Shown piece after piece: positions 33,633-45,538 of a stretch of 64,000 nucleotides of DNA. Position 1 is the stretch's first letter. Each line of letters starts with the position of its first letter. The notes under the pieces were generated by a model, which saw nothing but the letters and a program-made list of their open reading frames with translations, ran no database searches and was not told the DNA's origin. This DNA comes from Rhodocollybia butyracea (lineage: Eukaryota > Basidiomycota > Agaricomycetes > Agaricales > Omphalotaceae), in NCBI GenBank assembly GCA_015501585.1, contig JADNRY010000084.1, positions 1 through 64,000 of the forward strand, read 5' to 3'. The position numbers and the translations under genes were made by a program.

Positions 33633-36600
33633 CTATCGTAAACATGCCATCTCGACTTTCTTCAGCAAACCCTTCAAAGTACCAGTAGTTCGATTGCAAT
33701 TTGCTTGAAGCCAAGCCTCCATCTCTACCCGAATAGATCCCAGTTCGTCTGGAATCGGCATCCGACCGTCGGGTCGGACAGAGGTTGGATTGAGTAACGC
33801 GTCGAACAGACGCCCCCACAACTCGGTTTGCCAGTATCGCTTCAACGGAGTGGCGAATTTTAACCTTGTCCTGTCATCGGCAGAAGTTGACGAGCTGAAC
33901 GAACTGGCCTGAATGTACTTCCCATAAAACATGCAGTAGACAATGCTTGCGAGACCAAAGTAGTCTGTTTGGAAAGTCCAAGGCTTTCCTTGCTGTATTT
34001 CCATACAATCACGTTCGTCGGTGGCCCAATCCGCGATAAACTGCTGGTTTACCGGAAACAAACGTGTGTCGATAGTCCGACCAAAGTCAATGACTTTCAG
34101 TCCTTTGTGGATCCAGCCCCCGTCACCAGAAGGTTGATATGCACTTGACCATGCGGAAGCTCCTCCGGGAACATCTTCCAAACGCAGCAAACAGTTGTCA
34201 ATCTTCAGATCTCCATGGATAAACCCAATGTTATGCATGGTCTCTAGAAGCCGTAGTAGTTCCACAGTAAAGAACATTACCAATAGCTCGTCCAAGCATG
34301 CACCTTGCTGGGACACGCCGGCGGAATCAGCTGTATTGACAATGTCCAGGAGCGTGCCTTGTGGACAGTAGTCCAGAACAAGGTAACTCTCATCCCGGTA
34401 GGCATACAGCGCGTGAGGAAAAACGATGGACCGACGGGTTCCAGGAGGAAGGGCAGAGTGTAGTCGACGTAAGACATGATACTCCCAAAAATTTCGAGGT
34501 TTGACCACCTTTAACGCGACCATGGATGATTCTTCCTCATCCTCATCGTCTTCCTCGAAGTCAGAGCTGGAGTCTACATGTGCACCAAGGTCTTTGGCCT
34601 TAAAGACTGCACCAAAACCTCCCTCCCCCAATTTCTGTGAGACGACGAATTTTTGACCGTTCAAAGTTAAAGGATGAACTCCATCGGCACCTCCGGGATT
34701 GGAACTATCACTGGTTTTTCGCTTCCTCTTCGCAAATTTCTGAAGATCGTCCAGTCCATTATAATCTGTGTCTGCGAGGTTGTAGCACTGCGAGTCTGGA
34801 TTGAGCCGTGATAGTACAGATCGAAGAATTGGTGGATCAAATGGATTGCATGGATTGGAAGGTTTGAAATTTGATGAAAGGTTTAGAGTGTCAACCAAGC
34901 TTAATTTACTCGTTGATTGTGCCAGAGCTGAGACTGGTGCGCTCCCATCGAGAGAGTGAAGTCTGAGTGGCTGAACAGCTCCCTCCTCTTCGTCGTCCTC
35001 TAAATCGTCCGCACCATCCGGCACAAGCTGTGCGGCTTCCAATTCCTGAGGATCTGTATCGTCATCAAGTTCTGGTACGTGTCTAAGGAGATTACTAGGG
35101 GTGTTGAAGTTGGAATGTGAAGTGAACTCGAATGTACGTTCCGTTATCGGAGTCATGACATTGAACTGGCCGAATCGACCACCGAAAGGAACATTATGAT
35201 AATCTAGTTCCTGTCCATCAAGTAACTCTTCCTGCTCATCCTGCAGAGGCGCATCGAATTCGCCTTGTACCTCTTCATCTATGAAATCGTCCGAATAGTC
35301 GTTTTCATCAATTTCAGGGTACTGGTCTGGATCTATTGGCTCTTGGTATGAAGACGAATCCTCCGAATCAAAGTCCTGATCGTCTTTGGGTTCGTCGCTG
35401 CTGATAAGACGGTGATCCTCTTCATCAAAGTCAATGTCATTAAGTGGAGTGAAAGTCGGTATAGGATCCTCAGCAGACGGCTGGTCGGCGGCGAACATCC
35501 TCGCCACCTCGCTGGGCCGACTGAAGACTTTGAATGGCGTCTTAGTGTTTGGGTCAACAAACGGCTTGAACGCGACGGGGCTCATTGAGGATTTAGCCAC
35601 ATCGTGGTCGGATTTGGCTCGTTCGTGGGTCAGAGCTGCTTTCGGTCTAGGCCGACCATGGTCTTCAGTTACTGCGTCACGGAAAGGCACCAGCGGAGTT
35701 TTGTTTTCAGAGATGAAGACTTTCTGCGAAAACGCATTCTCCCCTTTCGAGGTCTTTTGAGAACCTTTCACGTTCTGGTTGGATGTAGGGGCAGATACAT
35801 CCTTGACACCGAAAACTGGTCTGGAGCTAGATGTCAATGATAGCGGTTTATTTTCGGGATCGACAAAAGGTGTGAACTACGGACAGTCAACAAGTAAATA
35901 ATCTCCGGCCGCGATGAAACTCACCGCAGGTTTATTTTCTTTTCTTTGCGGTCCAGGGTTCTCGTCGACAAACGGACGGAAGGCTGGAGGGAAATAAAAT
36001 GAGTATATATAGCATACACAGCACAATTGACTGAACCTGCTGAATTACTCGTTCCACTCTGGAATGCGGTTGGGGGAGAAGGAGTAAGTCTAGGCATAGG
36101 AACCGGCTCAACCTTCCTTACAGGCGCATGTTTACTACCCATGCGTATCGTCCTGTCCGGAGAGTTGTACATGCCGAAAACATCTTCTAGAGCCTCCCGC
36201 GTATTTATCGTCACAGTCGGTTCTCCTCCCATCATACTCTTCCGCTTGACGAACCTTACTGTCAAATCACCGCTATCATCAAGTGGCGCGGATGAGTAGC
36301 GGACTGAAGGAACAAGCGATTGGACAGGAAGAACTGGCCATTCCTTTCGAAGAAGACCCATTGACCGAGTTCTAGCTTCTTCGATGCAAAATTCGCCTGT
36401 CTTTTCAGTGTATAGAAGCGACATATCGAAACGAAGCTTTTCGGGACGCTTTCCTGGAGGAGGTGGAGCTAGCATCGTTGCATAGCGTGAAGCCGCAGTT
36501 GATTGTCGGGGAGATGAAGCCGCCGTTACATGCGGTTTAGAGCTGCCTTGGGGTGCGGAAGATTTCTCCTTGTTTCGTTGTCGGAAGTCTGCATATCGCG

Positions 36601-37078
36601 CTTTCAATCGTTCCATAGGACGCGCTTGGCGCTTTATGCCTGCTCGAAAGATTTGGTCGGCATCGTCGACTCTGTTTGATTTGAGCAAGTGATTTTCAAG
36701 AATTTAGATGAATACTCACCTTCCAACAGCTTCTAGCACGAGAGCATACTCTTCGTACAATAAAGAATACGATACTCCAAAGCCTTTCTTCCAAAGCTGC
36801 GAATATATGCCAATAGCTGATCTTTGGCTAAGTCTATTCGCATATAGCGTCCAGAGTTTCAGGTATCTGAGATCGGTCTTATATGATTCGTCGTTCTTGA
36901 ACTTTCTGGTGGCTTCGTCAAGCAATTGCGATAGCCTGGAATTGGGGTCATTATCATCGAAATTGTCTCGAGTCCAATGAACAAATTCGACGTAAACGGC
37001 CAGGGGATCTTCTTCGAGCTCGATGTTTGCAATTCTTTGCTGATATTTTTGGCGCTGGTTCTTGAGGTCGTCCGCCAT
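33633..37078 (-). CDS. BUB1: spindle-checkpoint kinase, Bub1/Mad3 family
   Basis: Reads leftward from ATG 37,078; four exons, introns near 36,715-36,670, 36,040-35,990 and 35,930-35,880. The N-terminal TPR-type Mad3/Bub1 domain (DPLAVYVEFVHWTRDNF ... ALVLEAVGR) binds kinetochore Knl1. A GLEBS-like segment (FDMSLLYTEKTGEFCIEEAR, near 36,400) should bind Bub3. Then come a KEN box (RKENKP) and three FxPFVD repeats that fit the Cdc20-binding ABBA consensus. The kinase domain has GEGGFGAVFK, Lys in VALKVV, HGDLKIDN (HGD is normal for Bub1) and DFGRTID. An acidic insert (EEDDEDEEE) lies between strands 2 and 3. The protein is about 1,080 residues and appears intact. It acts at unattached kinetochores to delay anaphase. 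Confidence 0.9.
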
Positions 37079-38378
37079 GACGATCGTTTAGACGATTTGA
37101 GGCTCAACATTCGCGTGGGCATCATGTGATCGAAACAAGCGCTCGCTAATGTAGCTAATGGTAGGTAGGTAGGTAGGTAGGTTTAACCGGCACGGTCCCA
37201 TTTAGAAACAGCCGGGTTCCACGCTACACATATTGCGCCTGGAATATGTGCCGCGGGCATCTAACCTCAACGCTGCTGTGTTGAGAGGCTGGTTCCTCCG
37301 GACGCACAACGCTGATGTTAGACACGATAAAGAGATGTCACTATAGAAGTGAACTGAGGCGCTCTACTAATATAAGGGCCGTGGGGGCTAACGACATTCG
37401 GCTGTTTGCATCATTAATCGTCAAGATACAGTGCACCAGTCTACCATATGGTCTTCACAGGGACACTTAATCCAATGGCCCAGCATCCATTTCTTCACTT
37501 AGCAACCTTTGCAAGGACAACACAAACTTTTCACTAACTTTATCATTAGATGGGTTGGGTGCAGTGAATGATTTGAGTCGGTCTCGGTATATTCAGAAAG
37601 GAATGATATGGAACGTTTCCGTGTGATGCTAACGGTTACTGGAGATGTTTATACAATATTTCCAAACTTTTCGGAAGTCCCATATCGTTATAGAAGCTAT
37701 TGATTACAGCCGACGATGCATGTGCAATGTTGACACGCAGTGAAAAGAAAGGGGCTAGTCCATTGGCGTCGACTACTACTTCCACGTCGTCTAAGCCTGC
37801 GAAAAAATACTGCCTGAGGTCACATATTGGCCTTTACGAGTCTATCTGTGCTATACCGAGTCCACATTTCACCATTTTCGAGCCCTTTTTCTCGTTAATG
37901 AGGTTTAGGCGCTCAAGGGATGATGGTGGTAGGAGAGTATGTACTAGCCTGATTGTTGGACATCCGAATTATTTACGATTTACATCCGGACTACACTGGA
38001 CCCACCCACAGCAATTCCAGGAACTATTATGAAAGGGAAGCACACGTATCTCGTCGAGATGTCTCCCGAAACCTCTTGGCACTCTGAATCGAGGTCGGTC
38101 TGCGAAGGAGTGGTCAGCGGCAGTGGCTTGCGAAAGAGTAGACATAATGATTGTCTATTTCAAGGAGCGAAGAGGGATAAATAAGATATTCTCAGAGATG
38201 ACAACAGAAGGGCGACCGTTGTACATATGGTGGTTCATAACAGAAATGGCTTGAGGGTTTCAACTTGCATAAAACGTGTGGCGAAGGAGTGCTTAGAACC
38301 AATAATATGATTCAAAACCAACAGGTTTGAGTAGGGAACGAATGTGCCCATTTCATATTTCATCGCTGGGTTTCAATA
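37079..38378. other. intergenic region between divergent genes
   Basis: Holds a (GGTA)n run at 37,161-37,181 just upstream of the kinase gene start, and otherwise nothing recognised. A frame at 37,700-38,032 has no domain and no supported splice sites. Confidence 0.5.
37161..37183. repeat. GGTA tetranucleotide microsatellite
   Basis: Five to six GGTA units in the likely promoter of the Bub1-type gene. Confidence 0.9.
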
Positions 38379-39803
38379 ATGGATGCATTTTTTCAATCCC
38401 CGATGTCTGCTCCTTCGCAAGTCGCTGCCACGGACGCCAATGCTCTTCCGCAAACCGACGCTGAAGCACAGTCTCTTAATCTAGAATACGCAAGGCTGGA
38501 GGATTATGAAGAATTCTGGCGCGATCATTACCACTGGCTCAAAGACAAAGGCTACCAGCTTCGCCCGCGATACCACCCTGATTGGGTTCACTCATGGAAG
38601 GGGACCAAAACCAAGTCATACGCTCTCTGGAGATTCGAAGATCATCATGTTGCTCCGGTGAGCACTGTCCGACTCAATTTCATGACATACTTATGTTTTT
38701 AGCACCCACTGCTTATGGATGCGGTTCACATTCGAGACCAAAAAGTCGTGATGCTCAGGCGTCCAGACCCAGAATCCCTGTCTGACGAGCGCAAAATTGG
38801 ACGTCCTCTCTCCTCCGAGTCCACAATCTCCGATACTCGAAATCATTGTGTGCCCATATACGAAACACTTGAACTTGATACGCCAGATCCTGACGGATGG
38901 AATCTTATTGTTGTGATGCCCTGTTTGGTCCGTTGGGAAATCATTCTTGAGGAATTTAATTCTGTAGGGGAAGTAGTCGATTTTTGCGGCCAAATCTTTG
39001 AGGTGTGATCATCGTACTCGAGTCTACTTTGTGAGGGTGTCCTTCTGACTCGCACGATACAGGGCTTGCAATTTATGCATAGCTTGAATGTCGCACACAA
39101 GTTCGTCTACTCTTCGGGCACGCTACAATTACCTATAACCAATTATAGTGACGCCAAAGACACAAATATTATGATGGACTGGTACCCAATGTTTAAAGAC
39201 CCTCCACATCCGTTCCACCCATATAAGAACCGCGATTGGAGTGGAAATTCCAAGCCCCGTAGTCGTACTCTGCATCCTATCAAGTATTACTGGATCGACT
39301 ACGACATGTCCAAGCAGTATGAACCCAATTCCTCCCCCCTGCAACCCTCTGGTTATGGAGGCGACCAGTCTGTGCCTGAATTTCGCAGAAATGAGCTGTG
39401 TAATCCATTCAAGGTGGACGTTTATTGCGCCGGCAATGTTATTCGCACTAATTTCTTGGCGGTGAGTTATTCAGTTTCTCACTTGTCCCAGAATATCAGT
39501 TACAGAGGATCATAGGGCATTCAACATTTTGTGGAACCAAGAGACAACCTGGAATTCTTGAACGGCCTCATTTCTGACATGACCCATGATGATCCACTGA
39601 AGCGACCGAGCATGGATGCGGTTATTTCTCGTTTCACGGAACTTTGCAAGGGCTTGCATTGGTGGCAGTTGCGATCTCGAGTCCCACCCAAGAACGAGCA
39701 CCCATTAATGCGCCTCTTCTTAACTCCTACTCATTGGGTGAAACAGGTGGCGTACATCCTTCTGCGAATACCGCCGGTGCCAGACTATAGGAAACGGAAG
39801 TGA
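38379..39803 (+). CDS. divergent protein kinase-like protein (agaricomycete type)
   Basis: Five exons from ATG 38,379 to TGA 39,801, introns near 38,658-38,702, 39,003-39,062, 39,101-39,148 and 39,461-39,513. The N-terminus has WLKDKGYQLRPRYHPDWVHSW, typical of a large agaricomycete family of short kinase-like proteins. Kinase landmarks: GLQFMHSLNVAH, then after splicing NDAKDTNIMMD in place of HRDxxxxN (Arg replaced by Asn, catalytic Asp and Asn kept), IDYDMS in place of DFG, and MTHDDPLKRPSMD as the C-lobe Arg motif. No clear Gly loop is seen. It may be a weak kinase or a pseudokinase; its partner is unknown. A decayed copy lies at 44,190-45,125. Confidence 0.8.
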
Positions 39804-41332
39804 TCTTTATCTTTGGTTTTGTTTTTTGTATGATCGCATGCTAATACAAGATACTTATATCTTGTTGATCATATGTCCTTTGGATGCGACTCAGGGAGTT
39901 AATGCACCTGTTCCTCCGTGGTAAGGACAAACGGTGGAGGACCACGAAGACGTGTCCGCCATGCTCAAGTCCATATCACTTTTTCAAATCTCGACATGTC
40001 TTTAACTCATAAACAGTGAAGGAAGAAGGGTTGTGCTTTTGCGGCTTCACTAGCTAAGGTTTATGTGTATTCGCTGAGTTCAACTCGAACTGGCCTTAGA
40101 CTCGTTTGAGTGCCCCACTTCAACGAAGTCGCATCAACCTTGCATCAGCAGGAGAAAAAATTGGAAGCATACCCTGTACAAAAGAAGGATGGGTTCCACA
40201 TTTCTTTTTAAGAAGCTCGCTCTCTGAAGTAGGGCTATATAGCCCTCTCATCGATAGTCTATTTTCTATGATGTTCACTGATACTCTATTTTATTACAGT
40301 TTGTTGGCCGGTACGGGATCCAGATACTGGAATGGCAACAGGATCCGGACCGCCACCGACACCACAATGCCTTGAGCAAGTCTTGTACATGCTACAGAGC
40401 TTTGTCCACTCTGTTAGCTGGTGTCGGGGGATTGCGCTAAGCGGTATCCCGATTCTGTCTGCTGATTGAGGATCTCGGGGAACGGATCGGTCCGACTCGA
40501 AGATAATTAACTTTCTTTTCGATCACTTCGTCATTATACTTCTTTTCTTTGTTTACTTATATTTAGTACCTACTTCGCTGTCATATAAAGTACAACGTCA
40601 AGTAGAAATCCACACTTTTCCCCCTTCGTCCGGAACTGTCACCTCAGAGGCCAACGAGCCAGTTTTATTGAGTGTCCGTCGTTGTCTATGGTGTAGCAAC
40701 ACGTATATTTAGTTAAAGTTAAGTGTTTCTTATCGTACTTTCCTTATTCGCTACTCGGCAAGGCTTCGCGGTCTGTGGACGCGTCGTCCTCTTTATTTTA
40801 CAGGTAGACGGCTTTCCCGATCCCGACTGACGACCCTAGAGTCCATCAGTAGACTCCCATACTCCTCCACACCACTGAATGGAGTTTGTTGATATTGGCA
40901 CATCTCGGTCGATATCTTGAAGAAACATACCTCATTCTTGCCCTTGAATGACTGCCAGTACGCCTCCAGCTAGGAGGAACTTACATGGGTCCCGTAGCTG
41001 GCGCATGATCATCTACCAGTGTGTACAATTTTGATTTTGACTTGATAGACTCCTACGTCGTGGTGTAAGCTCTGCGCGTTGTAAAAAGCTTCATTAAATT
41101 TATGTATGTAGATACAGCAGAGAATAGTAGAGATAAAAGAACAACAACGAAAGCAAAATTAGACAGAGATAGACATATGTTTGCATCCCATTGGTGTGCC
41201 AGCCCAAATATTATATTATTCATCAAGAACGATGGACGTTTAGGCAGACCGTATGAACATATCTGTAAAAGCAAGGTTGACATGTTTTCTTTCGACAGGC
41301 AAAAAAAAAACTGACATCTTGTAAATTCAAGC
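39804..41332. other. intergenic, no recognised gene
   Basis: No domain or long frame with splice support. The frame covering 41,751-41,053 on minus is a shadow of the damaged gene to the right. Confidence 0.5.
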
Positions 41333-42800
41333 ACAGCGCTTAGGGCTAGTTTTATACGGATTGTAATTCCCATAGCCATCACTCTCCTCGTACCCACCAG
41401 AATGGTTGTTTTGATTTCCACCACTGTGAGCAGATGCGAGATCCCAGTTACCATCAGCATAAACAGGGCCATATGGACCAGGAACACCAGAAACGCCGTA
41501 ATCGCCATTCTCTCCATAAAATTTTCCACCTGTACGAGTTCAATATCTGGGATCAGGTGACGACGGAAGAGGGTAGAGTCTGTTTCCTGGTGCAAAATGA
41601 AAATGGTAATGAGTGGCATTGTTGAAATTCTCCTTGATCGAATTGTCGACATTTGAGAAAGTAGATGAGGAACCTCCGACATGACTATTCCTGAAAGAAA
41701 CGTTGCATTGGAACGTTGGTGCAAAGGGGGAGATGGCGGAAGCACCTGCAACGGCGTTCTCCGTGTTCATATGAGGATTGTTGTGTTGGGGTACATAATG
41801 GAGAAACGGGTTCCTCGAGTTACGGTGGGTAAGATAAGGAGTAGCAGCCTGAGGTGACGTTTGTGGAGCGAGTACTGAAGGAATGTCTCTGTCATCTGAG
41901 AAAAATCTCTACCAGTGGACGAATTGTGTTGCGCGCGACCAGATATAGGTGAAGTGACCGAATAATTCAACTTCACATGGCCGAGCTGAGGACAGACGGA
42001 AAGAGAGGAGGGTCCTGAAGTAGCTCTACCTTCGAGAACATCAAGTCGTTGAGACAAATCTTGTACCGTCCCTTCAACTGATCTTGTGCGCTTGAGCTAA
42101 GAAACATAAGAACACGTCCAATGTACTTAGATCAAAATCAAACAAATGACACACAGATGCTTCAAAGACCTATAACAATGACAATTTTTGAACTCGACAA
42201 ATGAAAAGCATCGAAAAAATGGAAAGCACCTGAAATGTAATCAACATGTTATGTAGCTGGCCTTTTAGCAGAGTCATATCTAGCCTAAAAGAGCCACGTC
42301 TTCGCAGGCGCAAGATACCAGACTTGAATGTATGCGCTGACCTTGGCGCTGACTGCCCTTGATAAGACTGAATAGTAATACCTTTGAGGATCCTGATCAA
42401 AGAATTAGAGTTGAATATTATTGATGACTGAAAAATAAGCTTACTGCTCAAGCATTTGTTCAGTTTTGCTTAACGTAGTATCGGGTAACGACATCTCCGA
42501 TGCAGTGTAAACCAAAGTGCAAACGTCAGATGCAACTTCTGCGTTCTTGCTATCTCCCTAATATCGGTGGAAGTACTATACTGTAGTCTAACAACCAAGT
42601 AGACATACCCGAGTAGCCTCGTGGATCTCTACAGCTTTGGCAGAAAGTCGTCCTAGAATTGACTTCGAGGTGCTCATGGCTTTGAGAACATTTAACACAT
42701 TGTTGGAGAGATCCGAGGGAATTTGTGCTGGCGATGTTTCTTTGGCTTCTGTTCAAGTTGAGTCCATCAACATAAAAGTTTTGGGACATTGCTGGATGGA
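41333..42800 (-). pseudogene. damaged coiled-coil/disordered protein gene
   Basis: Reconstructable minus exons: TSPAQIPSDLSNNVLNVLK ... RLSAKAVEIHEATR (about 42,735-42,610), GDSKNAEVASDVCTLVYTAS (from 42,557), ILKGITIQSYQGQSAP (about 42,393), RRGSFRLDMTLLKG, and RSVEGTVQDLSQRLDVLEGR (about 42,090). A frameshift near 41,900 is followed by a His/Asn/Ser-rich tail. An in-frame TGA at 41,540 splits the tail, which then reads on (GGKFYGENGDYGVSG ... PYKTSPKRCA) to a natural stop near 41,333. An upstream TGA also blocks the likely start. The layout (helical N-terminus, Asn/His-rich tail) is common in agaricomycete proteins of unknown role. Confidence 0.5.
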
Positions 42801-42918
42801 TATTTACGACCAGCAATAAAAATGGCTTGCAATCTGGGATGTGAGTCTGTCCCAAGGTCTGTCCAAAAGTGATGTCGAATGGTGTCGGTCATATTTGGGG
42901 ACATATGCAGCAAGTGAA

Positions 42919-43880
42919 ATAAACACCCAAAGTAAATAAGGCAACGTTTTAAGGCGGCGCTCTTATATCTTGTAACTCCTAGTAGAAAGCTAAGATACTG
43001 TAGCTTTTACGGCCCGGGTGACCAGAATGGATCCCGTTATTTTGAGGATCTGACCCTGTAGCTGATCCGCAGAACGCTGTGTCTCGAAAGGATGCATTTC
43101 TCAAATCAGTCATATGTACCTAGGCTCGTTCCCACCCGCTTCCAGATGTTGATGCGATCAACGGTCAGCCCGCTAAAGCGAGGCTTCTCTGGAAGCGGCT
43201 GGGACCATTCGTTGTCACTTTGGCAGGTAACGGATTTGTGACACAACACTTAGAATTTTTCAACCTTGCAAGTTCAAAAAAAAGTGTTCGAGTGACCTAT
43301 CTCATTCAAAATAGTTTAACGAAAGCTTTCAAATGATATAAGTGAAAAAAACAACATTTTTTGAGTACTAACTAAGTAATGACTTGGGCAAAAGCCATCA
43401 TTCCATAACGCATTCCATAACGCCTTCGCGTGACACACAGCCAACTTAACATTCCAATTTTCTCTCACTTTTTCGATTTTTTGACCTATACCGCTCAACT
43501 CACTTTCCAAAAATAATGTCATCTAAATAGGTGTGTAGAATACTTTTTTTTTGAGCAAAAAGGTTGAATTTTCTAAGTGTCAAGTCACAATTTGCGTGAC
43601 CTGGTAAAAGGACGACGAATGGTCCCAGTCTATTTGGGAGAGTCACCCGCATCTCTGATGCGATCACACCCGGTGATCCGACTAAATGGCAGGCCTGCGA
43701 GTCTAATATGTACCAAATGAAGGACAGCCAAGGATCTGTGCAAGCTAAGTTAAGAGGTAAAAGCTTAAGACCTATTTATTGCTCCTGGGTAAGCTAAAAG
43801 TTCAGTCAGTGAAATGACGGCGTCTAAATAGTGAAACCATTGAGCGAATGGGCGAAGGAACTACTCACACTCTACTCACC
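42919..43880 (-). repeat. copy A of an about 354-bp repeat, split by a MITE
   Basis: The complement of 49,917-50,270, including CTTTGGGTGTTTA at one end and GACGCCGTCATTTCACTGACTGAA at the other. It is interrupted at 43,121-43,706. The class of the repeat is unknown; no terminal inverted repeats seen. Confidence 0.85.
43121..43706. mobile_element. 586-bp TIR element, 8-bp target duplication
   Basis: Flanked by TATGTACC (43,113-43,120 and 43,707-43,714); the intact site is present once at 50,066 in the other repeat copy. Ends TAGGCTCG / TTAGACTCG, with extended subterminal inverted homology (GGACCATTCGTTGTC and ACACTTAGAATTTTTCAACC against their complements). No transposase. An 8-bp duplication suggests hAT-type mobility; it shares its end sequence with the element at 62,561. 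Confidence 0.85.
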
Positions 43881-44189
43881 CATGTAAGAGGTAAAAAGCT
43901 TAAATCATACTTACCAGCATGTCACCCTACCCTGCCCATTTGGACGCTATTGATCCGAGGAGCCGACATTCGGAACCAATTCCGAGTCAGATAGCGTCCA
44001 GAAGTGGATTTATTTTGGTCGCGTTTGGTTCGGGCTGTACCTCGACCTCACGCCTATCAACAGGCGTAAGCCTGGTAAGATGGGCCAGGATGCCCTTTAA
44101 GTTGTGGCTTTCCCTACATCGCGAGCATTTCCGCGAATAAGTACAACGTTGCTGCAAGATTTTACCGAAATGCCGCGTAGGTGTATAGG

Positions 44190-45125
44190 GATGAGGGACT
44201 GACCTCAGGCGTCCAAACCTATAAGCTAGAATCCATGTCTGACGAGCTTAAAATCCGAGCCTACATTAATGCATTGGAAATAACTGCGTGCCCATATACG
44301 AAACACTTGAGCATTCTGTAGTATGGGAAATAATTCTATACAAGTTTGCACTAAGTATTCGCCTGTGAACAAACGTATCGAGTCTGCCTAGGGGAGACGG
44401 GGGGGGGTGATTTTTGCGGCCAAATCTTTGACATTGTGAGAGCGTCGTTCTGACTCGCACGAGACAGGGCTTGCAATTCATGCATGGTTTGAACGTCGCA
44501 CACAAGATCGTCTTCTCTTCATGCACGCTACAATTATCTATAGCCAATTATTGTGACGCCAAAAACACAAATATCATGGTGGACTGGTCCACATCCGTTA
44601 CCATCTAAGAAGCACGGCTGGAACAGAAGTTCCAAGCCTTGCAGTCGTACTCTCCGTCCTATCAAGTATTACTAGATTGACTATGACATGTCCAAGCGGT
44701 ATGAACCCAAATTTCTCCTACAGCCCCCTGGTTATGGGGCGAGCTGTGTAATCATTCAAGGTGGACGTTCAGCGTTATTCGCACTACTTTCTTGGCGGTG
44801 AGTTATTCAGTTTCCCACTCATCTCAGAATGTCACTAACCGACAACTTACTGAGGATCGTAGGGCATTCCACATTTTGCTGAACCATGCGATGTTGTGAT
44901 AGGCTCCTGAGGGTAAACAGACAGCAACGAGTATATTCCGGTTGTCCTCTCCGTGACAGTCAGAAGAGAGAGACAAACGGATGCAGAAGCATCCGCTGAC
45001 TACAGTTTTATACCTACATAAGATTACAAGCTTGGAATGACAAATCCCAAATCCAACATGCGACAACCTGAAATCCTTGAACAGACATGACCAACGATGA
45101 TCCACTGAAGTGACCGAGCATGGAT
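44190..45125 (+). pseudogene. decayed copy of the 38,379 kinase-like gene
   Basis: Parallel to 38,750-39,620: CCATATACGAAACACTTGA, GATTTTTGCGGCCAAATC, GGGCTTGCAATTCATGCATG, the IDYDMSK region and the final CCAACGATGATCCACTGAAG. The Trp codon TGG before IDYD has become TAG (44,673-44,675), a stretch of the middle is deleted, and a 167-bp solo LTR is inserted. Many differences are transitions. No function expected. Confidence 0.85.
44892..45058 (-). mobile_element. short solo LTR (copia-like), 5-bp target duplication
   Basis: 167 bp, flanked by TGCGA (44,887-44,891 and 45,059-45,063). Read on minus it starts TGTTGGATTTGGG and ends CACAACA, with a TATAAAA-type box. The donor gene at 39,540 lacks it, which fixes the insertion. 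Confidence 0.8.
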
Positions 45126-45538
45126 AGTAAACGTTAAACGCTAGTAAACAGCGAGTCGATCATTAATCGCCAGATATCAGGCCCAGTGAAAAACGCCTCG
45201 GGTCAGATATGCATGAGGTCTGAGTGAGGTAAGCAAAATAGGTATCAGTCATATCTCGTCTGATATGGCTATATGCATACATCTGTTCTGCTCTGGTCAG
45301 AGTGTGCAACATCTACTTTCAATACATTCTCTGCTCAAATGAGCAACAAGCATGGCAACAAGATTAATTGGTCCAAATGGTGTGACTTTGTGAGATATAA
45401 AGTGGCTCGATGTTTTGTCAGGTCAACTCTGCTTCTTCTTTCCCGCCATGTTTTCCTTTATACTTTTTCTGCTAAGTCCCTATTTTTCTGGAATATTTGC
45501 TGTACTGCCAACATGTGCTCTTCAGATTGAAGACAGAC
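45126..45538. other. no recognised gene
   Basis: A frame from 45,273 shows no domain. Confidence 0.45.

Noticed and set aside
41053..41751. 232-codon minus ORF
   Set aside because: Another frame of the damaged gene at 41.3-42.8 kb; the His/Asn-rich frame is the protein-like one.
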